Counted from the first letter of the stretch, positions 17,547 to 25,280 are shown. The stretch is DNA of 36,052 bases from Alphaproteobacteria bacterium (GCA_026126215.1 JAHCJQ010000025.1:1-36052); one strand, 5' to 3'. Numbers and translations: made by a program. Notes: generated from the sequence alone by a model not told the origin.

Positions 17547-17956
17547 CCAGGAGGCTTCTGGCGGGGGGCCCTGGTCTCGACCGGAAAGCCCGCCTCCTTC
17601 CAGCGGCCGAAGCCGCCGTCGATATGCGCGACATCCTCAAGGCCCATCCTGCGCGCCGTCTGCGCGGCCAGCGCCGAGCGCCAGCCGCCCGCGCAATAGA
17701 ACACGAACTTCTTGTTCTCCGCGAAGACCGGCTTGTGATAGGGGCTCTCCGGGTCGATCCAGAATTCCAGCATGCCTCGGGTGGCATGGAACGAGCCCGG
17801 GATCAGCCCCTCGCGCTCCAGTTCGCGCGGATCACGCAGATCGACGAAGACGACGCCCGGATCGCCGAGCAGCGCCTTGCCCTCCTCGACCGAGAGGGTG
17901 ACGATCTCCGCCAGCGCCTCGTCGAGCATCTGCCGGAATCCCTTGCGCTGCGTCAT
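17528..17956 (-). CDS. rhodanese-domain protein
   Basis: This is a single rhodanese domain (142 aa) with a sulfur-accepting active-site Cys88 in the loop CAGGWRS, preceded by the CH2A-type motif VDLRDPRELEREG (about 38-50). Such proteins bind persulfide sulfur and take part in sulfur transfer or detoxification. The six-residue loop length suits sulfurtransferases rather than arsenate or phosphatase relatives. The ATG at 17956 is preceded by a purine-rich CGGAGTGGAACG. It overlaps the convergent methyltransferase gene by 19 bp and is divergent from the SDR that opens the sugar-acid island. Confidence 0.9.
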   Translation of the reverse strand: MTQRKGFRQMLDEALAEIVTLSVEEGKALLGDPGVVFVDLRDPRELEREGLIPGSFHATRGMLEFWIDPESPYHKPVFAENKKFVFYCAGGWRSALAAQTARRMGLEDVAHIDGGFGRWKEAGFPVETRAPRQKPPGQQGGD

Positions 17957-18089
17957 CGTTCCACTCCGCTGGGTTGCCTGTGATGATTCCCGCCCATGCT
18001 CGCCTCCGGGCGGGGCAGCGTCAACCGCCCTGCATTTGGCGCGCAATGCGCCGGCATGCTAGATGTGGGGAGCCGAAGGGAGGCAGGGG

Positions 18090-18842
18090 ATGAACCGTAT
18101 CGATCTGGAAGGCCGCACCGCCATCGTCACGGGTGGAGCGCGCGGCATCGGCCATGCCATTGCGCGGCGCTTTCTCGCCTCCGGCGCCCGCGTGGCGCTC
18201 TGGGACACGGACCGCGATGCCCTGGCAAAGGCGGTGTCGGAACTGGCCGATGCGGGCAAGGCGGTCGGCGAGCCCTGTGACGTGACCCGGGAGGATGCCA
18301 TCGCTCGGGCACTCGAGAACACCGCGCGGCGCCTTGGCGAGCCGGACATCCTGGTCAACAACGCAGGAATTGCCGGCGCCAATGCCACGACCTGGAACTA
18401 CGAGGTTGCCGAGTTCCGCCGCGTGCTCGAGATCGACCTGGTTGGGGTGTTCCTCTGCTGTCGCGCCGTCGTGCCGCGGATGCTGGCGCGCGATCAGGGC
18501 CGGATCGTCAACATTGCCTCCGTCGCCGGCAAGGAAGGCAATCCGAACGCCTCCGCCTATTCCGCGGCCAAGGCCGGTGTCATCGCCCTGACGAAGTCGC
18601 TTGGCAAGGAACTGGCCAAGACCGGGATTCGCGTCAACTGCGTCACGCCGGCAGCGGCGAAGACGGACATCTTCGCGCAGATGAGCGAGGAGCATATCGG
18701 CTACATGCTCTCGAAAATCCCGATGAACCGCTTCGTCGAGGTGGAGGAGATCGCAGGCCTCGTTGCCTGGCTCTCCTCCGCCGAATGCTCTTTCTCGACC
18801 GGTGCGGTCTTCGACATCACAGGCGGCCGCTCGACCTACTAG
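18090..18842 (+). CDS. SDR dehydrogenase, probable 2-keto-3-deoxy sugar-acid 4-dehydrogenase
   Basis: This is a 250-aa classical SDR with TGGARGIG (14-21), NNAG (90-93) and catalytic Ser144, Tyr157 and Lys161. The C-terminus ends in GGRSTY, a type of ending I recall from dehydrogenases of non-phosphorylative rhamnonate/pentonate pathways. A FAH-fold hydrolase is encoded next to it, on the other strand. Likely role: NAD-dependent oxidation of the C4 hydroxyl of a 2-keto-3-deoxy acid, giving a 2,4-diketo acid. GGGAGG lies 6 nt before the ATG; an upstream ATG at 18063 adds nine residues without a site. Its TAG stop is part of the CTAG flank of the inserted element at 18839-19056. General annotation would be FabG-like reductase. 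Confidence 0.85.
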   Translation: MNRIDLEGRTAIVTGGARGIGHAIARRFLASGARVALWDTDRDALAKAVSELADAGKAVGEPCDVTREDAIARALENTARRLGEPDILVNNAGIAGANATTWNYEVAEFRRVLEIDLVGVFLCCRAVVPRMLARDQGRIVNIASVAGKEGNPNASAYSAAKAGVIALTKSLGKELAKTGIRVNCVTPAAAKTDIFAQMSEEHIGYMLSKIPMNRFVEVEEIAGLVAWLSSAECSFSTGAVFDITGGRSTY

Positions 18843-18872
18843 AGCCGTTCACCGCGGGATGGAATCGTTCTG

Positions 18873-18971
18873 ACGTGGCGGAATTGGGGTGTGGCTGGTC
18901 AGTCGGCGCAGGTCGTAGCGGGGCTACGGCCAAGCCGACTGCCGCTGTCCATCGGCGCAATTCCGCCCGTC
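18873..18971. repeat. internal hairpin 1 of the palindromic element
   Basis: GGCGGAATTG (18877-18886) pairs with CAATTCCGCC (18958-18967). Inside it CAGTCGGC (18900-18907) pairs with GCCGACTG (18934-18941), and CGTAGC (18914-18919) pairs with GCTACG (18923-18928) at the tip. The rest of the arm is an imperfect palindrome. Confidence 0.7.
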
Positions 18972-18980
18972 CCGGCGGGC

Positions 18981-19020
18981 TGGCCGGCGGCGAGCGCCCG
19001 CTTTGTCGCGCCGCCGGCCA
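18981..19020. repeat. internal hairpin 2 of the palindromic element
   Basis: TGGCCGGCGGCG (18981-18992) pairs perfectly over 12 bp with CGCCGCCGGCCA (19009-19020) around a 16-nt loop. It is a very GC-rich stem beside the right outer arm. Confidence 0.75.
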
Positions 19021-19052
19021 ACAGAACTGTTTCCATCCCGCGGTGAACGGCT

Positions 19053-19901
19053 CTAGACGCGGGCAGCCGCCACCTTCTGCACCTGCTCGCCCATACCCTC
19101 GATGCCGAGACGCATGACGTCGCCCGGCTTGAGGAAAAGCGGCGGCTTCATGCCAAGGCCGACGCCGGGCGGCGTGCCCGTGGAGATTACGTCTCCTGGA
19201 TGAAGCGTCATGAAGCGCGAGACGTAGGCGACGATCTCGGCGACGCCGAAGATCATCTTCGCGGTCGTCCCGTTCTGGACCCGCTTGCCGTTCAGTTCGA
19301 GCCAGAGTTTGAGGTTCTGCGGGTCCTTGACCTCCTCGCGGGTGACCAGCCAGGGGCCGAGCGGCCCGAAAGTGTCGCAGCTCTTGCCCTTGTCCCAGGA
19401 GCCGCCGCGCTCGAGCTGGAACTCACGCTCCGAGACGTCGTTGCAGATCGTGTAGCCGAACACGTAGTTCAGCGCCTTCGCCTGCTCGACATACTGGGCC
19501 TTGCGGCCGATGACGATGGCAAGCTCCACCTCCCAGTCGGACTTCTTCGAATCGCGCGGGATGATGACTGTGTCGTTCGGCCCGCAGATCGAGGAATTCG
19601 CCTTGAGGAAGACGATCGGCTCCTTCGGAATGGGCGCGCCGGTCTCCGCGGCATGGTCGGAATAGTTGAGGCCGATGCAGACCAGCTTGCCAATCCCCCC
19701 GACCGGCGGCCCGAGGCGTGGCCGTCCCTTGACCAGCGGAAGCCGCCGCTGGTCCGCCTTGCGCAGCGCGGCGAGCAGGCCGGGCGAGATCGTCGCCGGC
19801 GTGATGTCCTTGACGATGCGCGAGATGTCGCGCATGCGACCCTCGTTGTCGAGTATTGCCGGCCGTTCCTGGCCGGCGCGGCCGTAGCGCAGAAGTTTCA
19901 T
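19053..19901 (-). CDS. fumarylacetoacetate hydrolase-fold enzyme, probable 2,4-diketo-3-deoxy-acid hydrolase
   Basis: This is a 282-aa FAH-family protein. Metal ligands Glu124 and Glu126 (DWEVELA) and Asp155 (NDVSERE) are intact, as are the GLNYSDHA and STGTPPGVG motifs. Close relatives are usually annotated ureidoglycolate lyase or 2,4-diketo-3-deoxy-L-fuconate hydrolase. Here the neighbouring dehydratases and SDRs favour hydrolytic C-C cleavage of a 2,4-diketo-3-deoxy acid to pyruvate plus a 2-hydroxy acid (L-lactate from the fuconate route, glycolate from a pentonate route). It follows the DHRS6-like SDR by 26 bp on the same strand. Its TAG stop lies in the right CTAG flank of the inserted element. 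ATG at 19901 follows GAGGACGAGGGG. Confidence 0.9.
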   Translation of the reverse strand: MKLLRYGRAGQERPAILDNEGRMRDISRIVKDITPATISPGLLAALRKADQRRLPLVKGRPRLGPPVGGIGKLVCIGLNYSDHAAETGAPIPKEPIVFLKANSSICGPNDTVIIPRDSKKSDWEVELAIVIGRKAQYVEQAKALNYVFGYTICNDVSEREFQLERGGSWDKGKSCDTFGPLGPWLVTREEVKDPQNLKLWLELNGKRVQNGTTAKMIFGVAEIVAYVSRFMTLHPGDVISTGTPPGVGLGMKPPLFLKPGDVMRLGIEGMGEQVQKVAAARV

Positions 19902-19927
19902 CCCCTCGTCCTCTTTCCTGATCGCTT

Positions 19928-20668
19928 CTAGATGGTGATCCCGCCATCGATGGCGATGGCCTGACCGGTGATATAGGCCGCCTCGTCGGAGGCGAGATAG
20001 ACACAGAGCGCCGCCACCTCCGCCGGCGTGCCGAGCCGACCCATCGGCTGACGGGCGATGAAGTCGCGCCGTGCCTGGACCGGATCGGCGAAGGCATTGA
20101 TCCGCTCGTCGAGCGAGGGCGTCTGTACCGTGCCGGGACAGACGGCATTGCAGCGGATGCCGTGGCCGACGAAATCGGCGGCGACCGACTTGGTCAGTCC
20201 GATGACGGCGGCCTTGCTCGCGCCGTAGGCAAAGCGGTTCGGCAGGCCCTTCATCGACGAGCAGACCGACGACATGTTGATGATGCTGCCGCCGCGGCGC
20301 TCAAGCATCGCCGGCAGGAACGCCCGGATCATCCGGTACATGGCCCGGACGTTTAGATCGAAGGCAGCACTCCACTGCTCCTCGCCGCAATCGAGAATGC
20401 TGCCGTGGGGCACCATGCCGGCGCAGTTGAAGAGCACGTCGACGGACCCGAACCGCCGGGCGGCCTGCGCGACGGCCTCGTGATCGAGCACGTCAAGCCG
20501 CGCCGTCTCGATCCCCGTAGTTCCGTCCAGGGCGGCGAGGCGCTGATGTGCCACGTCGGTGGCGATCACCCGCGCGCCTTCCGCGGCGAAAGCCCGCGCG
20601 GCCGCCTCGCCGATGCCCTGCGCCGCCGCCGTCACCAGCGCCGTCCTGCCCGCGAGCCTGCCGCCCAT
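19928..20668 (-). CDS. SDR dehydrogenase, DHRS6 / 2-keto-3-deoxy-L-fuconate dehydrogenase type
   Basis: This 246-aa SDR closely resembles human DHRS6 (BDH2) and the bacterial 2-keto-3-deoxy-L-fuconate 4-dehydrogenases. It has the unusual cofactor loop TAAAQGIG (13-20), Asp38 for NAD, the LDVLDHEAV region, INMSSV with Ser134, Tyr148 and Lys152, Arg145 in the substrate-anion position (LPNRFAY), and CPGTVQTPSL. Likely reaction: NAD-dependent oxidation of 2-keto-3-deoxy-L-fuconate or a related acid to the 2,4-diketo acid, handed to the FAH-type hydrolase 26 bp downstream. The start at 20668 gives the normal family N-terminus; a longer frame to 20797 is rejected. It is divergent from the UxaA-type gene across a 119-bp regulatory region. 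Confidence 0.9.
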   Translation of the reverse strand: MGGRLAGRTALVTAAAQGIGEAAARAFAAEGARVIATDVAHQRLAALDGTTGIETARLDVLDHEAVAQAARRFGSVDVLFNCAGMVPHGSILDCGEEQWSAAFDLNVRAMYRMIRAFLPAMLERRGGSIINMSSVCSSMKGLPNRFAYGASKAAVIGLTKSVAADFVGHGIRCNAVCPGTVQTPSLDERINAFADPVQARRDFIARQPMGRLGTPAEVAALCVYLASDEAAYITGQAIAIDGGITI

Positions 20669-20700
20669 CCTCGTCCATCCCCCATGGCGTTTGCGGCCGC

Positions 20701-20714
20701 CAAATTGCCACGGG
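20701..20714 (-). promoter_or_regulatory. candidate regulatory motif CCCGTGGCAATTTG, shared with the ABC/xdh promoter region
   Basis: The minus strand reads CCCGTGGCAATTTG, 32 bp before the DHRS6-like SDR start. The same 14 bases occur exactly at 31761-31774 in the other divergent regulatory region. A further GGCAATTT (20729-20736) and GGCAAT (20767-20772) follow on the same strand. A shared regulator site is the simplest reading, but no regulator gene is present. Confidence 0.45.
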
Positions 20715-20787
20715 CCGGTGCGGGTTGTAAATTGCCCAGAGGGCTCCGGCCGCACAGGCGGCATGGATTGCCAAGCAAGGGGACGCG

Positions 20788-22305
20788 ATGCAGCCATTGA
20801 CCATACGCCTCGGCCCGCACGACAACGTCGTCGTCGCCCGGACCGACATCCTGCCCGGTACCGCCATACCTGGCGAGGCGACGAGCGCCGTGGGGCACGT
20901 GCCGGCCGGCCACAAGATCGCCGCCATGCGGATCGGGCACGGGGCGCCGGTGCGCAAGTACGGACAGATCATCGGCTTCGCCACCACCGACATCGCACCC
21001 GGCGAACATGTCCATACCCACAACCTGGCCATGGGCGAGTTCGAGCGCGACCATGCCTTCGGCGCCGATGCGCGGCCGACAGAGATGTTGCCAGAGCACC
21101 TGCGCGCCACCTTCCAGGGAATAGTCCGGCCCGATGGCAGGGTTGCGACCCGCAACTATCTCGGCATTGTCACCACGGTCAATTGCTCGGCCACCACGGG
21201 GCGCTATATCGCGGAGCAGATGCGGCCGCTGCTGGCGGATTTTCCGACAGTCGACGGCGTGGTGGCGCTGACGCACGGCACCGGTTGCGGCATGGACGCC
21301 GCGGGCGAGGGCATGGCGGTGCTGCGCCGCACCCTCGCCGGCTTCGCCCGCCATGCCAACTTCGCCGGCATCCTCGTGCTCGGCCTCGGCTGCGAAGGCA
21401 ACCAGATCGGCGGCCTGCTGGCCGCAGAGGGTCTTGAGGTCGGCGAAGGACTGCGCACGCTCACCATCCAGGACGAAGGCGGGACGGCGCGCACGGTGCG
21501 CAACGGCGTGGCGATCCTGAAGGAGATGCTGCCGGCGGCCTCCCGGATCGAGCGGCGCCAGGTGCCGGCAAGCCATCTTTGCCTGGCGCTGCAGTGCGGC
21601 GGATCGGATGGCTATTCCGGCATTACCGCCAATCCCGCACTCGGCGCCTGCGTCGATCTTCTGGTGCGCCACGGCGGCAGCGCCGTGCTGAGCGAGACGC
21701 CGGAAATCTATGGCGCGGAGCATCTGCTGACGCGGCGCGCGGTGAGCCGCGAGGTGGGCGAGAAGATCGTCGAACGCATCCGCTGGTGGGAGAGTTACAC
21801 GGCGCGGAACAACGGCGAGATGAACAATAACCCCTCGCCCGGCAATAAGGCGGGCGGTCTGACCACCATACTGGAAAAGTCCCTCGGCGCGGTCGCCAAG
21901 GGCGGCACCGGCAACCTGGTGGAGGTTTACAGCTACGCCGAAACCATGACCGCCAAGGGCTTCCTGTTCATGGACTCGCCCGGCTACGACCCGGTCTCGG
22001 TCACCGGGCAGGTGGCCGGCGGCGCAAACATCGTCTGCTTCACCACCGGGCGCGGCAGCGTCTTCGGCTGCAAGCCGGCCCCCTGCCTCAAGCTCGCGAC
22101 CAATACCGCGCTCTACAACCGCATGCCGGACGACATGGACATCAATTGCGGCCCCATCGCCGATGGCGAGGCGACGATCGGGGAAATGGGCCAGCGGATC
22201 TTCGAGATGGTGCTGAAGACGGCATCGGGCCAGCGGACCAAAAGCGAGGAACTCGGCATGGGCGATGACGAATTCACGCCCTGGGTCCTCGGCGCCGTGA
22301 TGTGA
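20788..22305 (+). CDS. UxaA-family altronate/sugar-acid dehydratase
   Basis: This is a 505-aa full-length UxaA/GarD-family dehydratase with an N-terminal SAF domain (about residues 1-95) and a large metal-dependent catalytic domain. The domain contains the motifs GIVTTVNCSATTG, THGTGCGM, GLGCEGNQIGG and the Cys-containing GCKPAPCLK. It removes water from an aldonic acid to give a 2-keto-3-deoxy acid. D-altronate is the classic substrate, but split UxaA proteins sit in the non-phosphorylative L-fucose locus of Campylobacter. With a 2-keto-3-deoxy-L-fuconate-type dehydrogenase divergent from it, L-fuconate is a reasonable alternative here. The ATG has an AAGGGGA site. It is in an operon with the LDH2-type gene, 10 bp apart. 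Confidence 0.9.
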   Translation: MQPLTIRLGPHDNVVVARTDILPGTAIPGEATSAVGHVPAGHKIAAMRIGHGAPVRKYGQIIGFATTDIAPGEHVHTHNLAMGEFERDHAFGADARPTEMLPEHLRATFQGIVRPDGRVATRNYLGIVTTVNCSATTGRYIAEQMRPLLADFPTVDGVVALTHGTGCGMDAAGEGMAVLRRTLAGFARHANFAGILVLGLGCEGNQIGGLLAAEGLEVGEGLRTLTIQDEGGTARTVRNGVAILKEMLPAASRIERRQVPASHLCLALQCGGSDGYSGITANPALGACVDLLVRHGGSAVLSETPEIYGAEHLLTRRAVSREVGEKIVERIRWWESYTARNNGEMNNNPSPGNKAGGLTTILEKSLGAVAKGGTGNLVEVYSYAETMTAKGFLFMDSPGYDPVSVTGQVAGGANIVCFTTGRGSVFGCKPAPCLKLATNTALYNRMPDDMDINCGPIADGEATIGEMGQRIFEMVLKTASGQRTKSEELGMGDDEFTPWVLGAVM

Positions 22306-22315
22306 CCCACCGGCC

Positions 22316-23380
22316 ATGACGAAGGCCCCCGAGCGCCACAAGGCGGCCGACCTTGTGCTCTTCGCCGCCGCGCTTCTGGAACGCGCGGGTCTCGCCCGTC
22401 CGCGCGCGCTGGCCGTGGCGGAGACCCTGGTCGAGGCCGACCTCATGGGCCACGACACGCACGGCCTGAACCTGCTCGGGCCCTATCTCGGGGAGATCGA
22501 GAAGGATTCCATGCGCAGGACGGGCGAACCGCTCACCCTTGCGGACCGGGGGCCGGCGCTTGCCTGGGACGGCCAGCGGCTGCCCGGCCCATGGCTGGTG
22601 CGCAAGGCAATGGACCTGGCGGCGGAGCGCGCCCGCAGCTTTGGCACGGCGACCATGGTGATCCGCCGCAGCCACCATATCGCCTGCCTCGCCGCCTATC
22701 TGAAGCGCGCGACCGACCGCGGCCTTGTCATGCTGCTCGCCTGTTCCGATCCCAATGGCGGGTCGGTCGCGCCGCATGGCGGGCGGCGCGGCGTCTACAC
22801 GCCCAACCCGATTGCCGCAGGCTGGCCGACCGACGGCGCGCCGGTGCTGCTCGATGTCTCGATGTCCTATACCACCAACGGGCTCACCGGCCGGCTGCAC
22901 AAGGAGGGCTCGAGACTGCCCCATCCCTGGCTGCTCGACGAAGACGGCAGGCCGACGGACGATCCTTCCGTGCTTTTCGATGGCAGGCAGGGCGCGCTGC
23001 TGCCGATTGGCGGCATCGAGGCCGGGCACAAGGGTTTCGCGCTCGGCCTCCTGGTCGAGGCGCTAACCTCGGCGCTGGCCGGACACGGACGTGCCGATCC
23101 GAAGGAGGGCTGGGGCGCCAGCGTCTATCTGCAGATGATCGACCCAGATGCATTCGGCGGGCGCGCGGCTTTCGCGCGCGAGGCGCAGTGGCTCGCCGAT
23201 GCCTGCCGCGCCGTGCCGCCCCGACCGGGCCTGGGAGCGGTCCGCCTGCCGGGCGAGCGTGGCCTCGCCCTGCGCGCGCGGCAGATCCGCGAAGGCGTGG
23301 CACTGCATCCGGGCATCATGCCGCAGATCGTGCCATGGGCGGAGCGGCTGGGCGTTCCCGCCCCCGCCGCCCTTTCCTGA
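22316..23380 (+). CDS. LDH2/MDH2-family NAD(P)-dependent oxidoreductase
   Basis: This 354-aa protein belongs to the malate/L-lactate/sulfolactate dehydrogenase family, which is unrelated to the Rossmann-fold LDHs. The family stretch ADLMGHDTHGLNLL (41-54) carries the conserved His residues, and RSHHIACLAAY holds the expected catalytic region. The substrate could be L-lactate released by the hydrolase pathway, which would yield a second pyruvate, or another 2-hydroxy or imino acid. It starts 10 bp after the UxaA-type gene with little ribosome site of its own, so translational coupling is likely. It is convergent with the IlvD-type gene, with 19 bp between stops. Confidence 0.87.
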   Translation: MTKAPERHKAADLVLFAAALLERAGLARPRALAVAETLVEADLMGHDTHGLNLLGPYLGEIEKDSMRRTGEPLTLADRGPALAWDGQRLPGPWLVRKAMDLAAERARSFGTATMVIRRSHHIACLAAYLKRATDRGLVMLLACSDPNGGSVAPHGGRRGVYTPNPIAAGWPTDGAPVLLDVSMSYTTNGLTGRLHKEGSRLPHPWLLDEDGRPTDDPSVLFDGRQGALLPIGGIEAGHKGFALGLLVEALTSALAGHGRADPKEGWGASVYLQMIDPDAFGGRAAFAREAQWLADACRAVPPRPGLGAVRLPGERGLALRARQIREGVALHPGIMPQIVPWAERLGVPAPAALS

Positions 23381-23399
23381 CCTTGGGCCTGGCAAGCCG

Positions 23400-25118
23400 C
23401 TAGTGGCTTTCCCGCGGCACGTAGGAGCCGCTCTTGCCGACGAGAAAGTCGAGATCGCAGCCCTTGTCCGCCTGCTGGACGTGATCGACATAGAGCCTGG
23501 CCCAGCCACGGTCATATTCCTGTTTCGGTGGTTTCCAGGCGGCGCGGCGCCGCGCCAGCTCATCGGCCGAAACCAGCAGCGCGAGCTTCCGCCGTGCCAC
23601 GTCGAGTTCGATCATGTCGCCATCCCGCACCAGGGCAAGCGGCCCGCCCGCCGCCGATTCCGGCGCCACATGCAGCACCACGGCGCCATAGGCCGTCCCG
23701 CTCATGCGCGCATCGGAAATGCGCACCATGTCGGTGATGCCCTTCTTCAGGACCTTGGTGGGCAGCGGCAGATTGCCGACTTCGGGAAAGCCGGGATAGC
23801 CCTTCGGCCCGCAGCCCTGCAGCACCATGACGCAGTTCTCATCAATGTCGAGCTTCGGATCGTCGATCCGCGCCTTGAAATCCTCGATCGAGGAGAACAC
23901 GACGGCGCGGCCCTTGTGCTTGAGCAGCCTGGGCGTGGCGGCGGAAGGCTTTATGACGCATCCGTCGGGCGCGAGATTGCCGCGCAGCACGGCGATGCCG
24001 GCGTTTTTCTTGAGCGGCTTGGCAAGCGTACGGATGACCTCGCGGTTCCAGCAGGGTGCATCGGCGGTGTTCTCGCCCATGGTCCTGCCATTGACCACCA
24101 GCGCGTCCTTGTGAATGAGATCGCCCAGCTCGCGGATGACCGCCGGCAGGCCGCCGGCATAGAAGAAATCCTCCATCAGGAAACGCCCCGACGGCATCAG
24201 GTCGACCAGCAGCGGAACCCTGGCGCCCAGTTCGTCGAAATCCTCGAGCTTGAGCGGGACGCCGACGCGGCCGGCGATGGCAAGGAGGTGCGGCACCGCA
24301 TTGGTCGAGCCACCGATCGCGGCATTGACGCGGATCGCGTTCTCGAAAGCCTTGCGCGTAAGGATCTTCGACATGCGCAGATCCTCCTTCACCATCTCGA
24401 CGATACGCCGGCCCGCCATGTGCGCGAGGACATAGCGGCGGGAATCCACCGCCGGGATCGCGGCGTTGCCCGGCATGCCGATGCCCAGCGCCTCGACCAT
24501 CGATGCCATGGTCGAGGCGGTGCCCATGGTCATGCAATGACCGGCCGAGCGCGACATGCAGGATTCGGCGGCGGTAAAATCCGCCATCGACATCTCGCCG
24601 GCACGCACCATCTCGGAGAACTTCCAGACATGGGTGCCGGACCCGATCGTCTCGTCCCGGAACCGGCCGTTCAGCATCGGTCCTCCGGAGATCATGAGCG
24701 TCGGGAGGTCCACCGAGGCCGCGCCCATGAGCTGCGCCGGCGTCGTCTTGTCGCAGCCGGCCAGCAGCACCACCGCATCCAGCGGATTGGCGCGGATCGA
24801 TTCCTCGACATCCATCGACATCAGGTTGCGGAAAAGCATGGTCGTCGGTCGCATCAGTGTCTCGCCGAGCGACATGGTCGGGAACTCGAGCGGGAAGCCG
24901 CCCGCCTCGTAGACGCCGCGCTTCACATGCTCTGCGATCTTGCGAAAATGCGCGTTGCAGGGCGTGAGTTCGGACCAGGAATTGCAGATCCCGATCACCG
25001 GCCGGCCGTCGAATAGGTGATGCGGCAGTCCCTGGTTCTTCATCCAGCTCCGATGGTTGAAGGCATCCTTGCCCTCGCCCGCAAACCAGTGGGTGCTGCG
25101 CAGTTTGCGCTTGGCCAT
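23400..25118 (-). CDS. IlvD/Edd-family dehydratase, L-arabinonate/pentonate dehydratase type
   Basis: This is an iron-sulfur dehydratase of 572 aa that turns an aldonic acid into its 2-keto-3-deoxy acid. It follows the Rhizobium leguminosarum L-arabinonate dehydratase pattern. Cys54, Cys122 (GCDKTTPA) and Cys195 (GHCMTMGT) have the same 68- and 73-residue spacings as that enzyme's [2Fe-2S] ligands, with Glu86, Asp123 and Lys124 at the metal site, and SDARMSGTAYG carries the catalytic Ser. R. leguminosarum enzyme accepts L-arabinonate, D-fuconate and D-galactonate, which share configuration. The start at 25118 has a GGGAGGG site 5 nt upstream; the open frame continues to 25625 without support. 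It is divergent from the TRAP operon. Confidence 0.92.
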   Translation of the reverse strand: MAKRKLRSTHWFAGEGKDAFNHRSWMKNQGLPHHLFDGRPVIGICNSWSELTPCNAHFRKIAEHVKRGVYEAGGFPLEFPTMSLGETLMRPTTMLFRNLMSMDVEESIRANPLDAVVLLAGCDKTTPAQLMGAASVDLPTLMISGGPMLNGRFRDETIGSGTHVWKFSEMVRAGEMSMADFTAAESCMSRSAGHCMTMGTASTMASMVEALGIGMPGNAAIPAVDSRRYVLAHMAGRRIVEMVKEDLRMSKILTRKAFENAIRVNAAIGGSTNAVPHLLAIAGRVGVPLKLEDFDELGARVPLLVDLMPSGRFLMEDFFYAGGLPAVIRELGDLIHKDALVVNGRTMGENTADAPCWNREVIRTLAKPLKKNAGIAVLRGNLAPDGCVIKPSAATPRLLKHKGRAVVFSSIEDFKARIDDPKLDIDENCVMVLQGCGPKGYPGFPEVGNLPLPTKVLKKGITDMVRISDARMSGTAYGAVVLHVAPESAAGGPLALVRDGDMIELDVARRKLALLVSADELARRRAAWKPPKQEYDRGWARLYVDHVQQADKGCDLDFLVGKSGSYVPRESH

Positions 25119-25280
25119 ATCGTCCCTCCCTTGCTCGCAGGATGATGCTATCCGGCCTGCGCGCCCGCGCCAAGGCCGCCGGGGCGGATCGGCCGATGGA
25201 CAAGGCGCGCCGATGCCGCTAGCGTCGCAGGTCGAACGGGTTCCGCCCAGGCGGCGGGAAAACGAAATGGGGAGGAAGAC

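Larger units (their letters stand above)
18839..19056. mobile_element. MITE-like palindromic insertion with CTAG target duplication
   Basis: This is a non-coding element between two convergent genes. The outer arms (18843-18864 and 19031-19052) are perfect 22-bp inverted repeats beginning AGCCGTTCACCGCGGG. CTAG occurs on both sides (18839-18842 and 19053-19056); being self-palindromic, it extends the match to 26 bp. After a short internal loop the stem continues with GTTCTG (18867-18872) against CAGAAC (19022-19027). Two further hairpins lie inside, giving a T- or cloverleaf-shaped fold. No transposase is encoded. CTAG duplication with terminal inverted repeats fits a non-autonomous relative of an IS5-group element, which is inference. 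It probably also acts as a bidirectional terminator. No second copy is in the window. Confidence 0.8.

Noticed and set aside
18032..18052. Overlapping short inverted repeats (GGCGC/GCGCC and GCATT/AATGC) between rhodanese and SDR genes
   Set aside because: The arms are only 5 bp and mutually exclusive; not enough to call an operator.
18843..19052. CRISPR-like or tRNA-like interpretation of the structured element
   Set aside because: No repeated unit-spacer pattern and no tRNA arm consensus; the terminal inverted repeats and flanking CTAG copies indicate an insertion element.
20632..22458. 608-aa minus-strand frame over the UxaA-type gene
   Set aside because: Antisense shadow of a well-conserved gene, with no family resemblance.
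25188..25197. ATCGGCCGAT palindrome between the IlvD-type gene and dctP
   Set aside because: A 10-bp GC-rich palindrome is expected by chance in this composition, and it has no second copy or promoter context.
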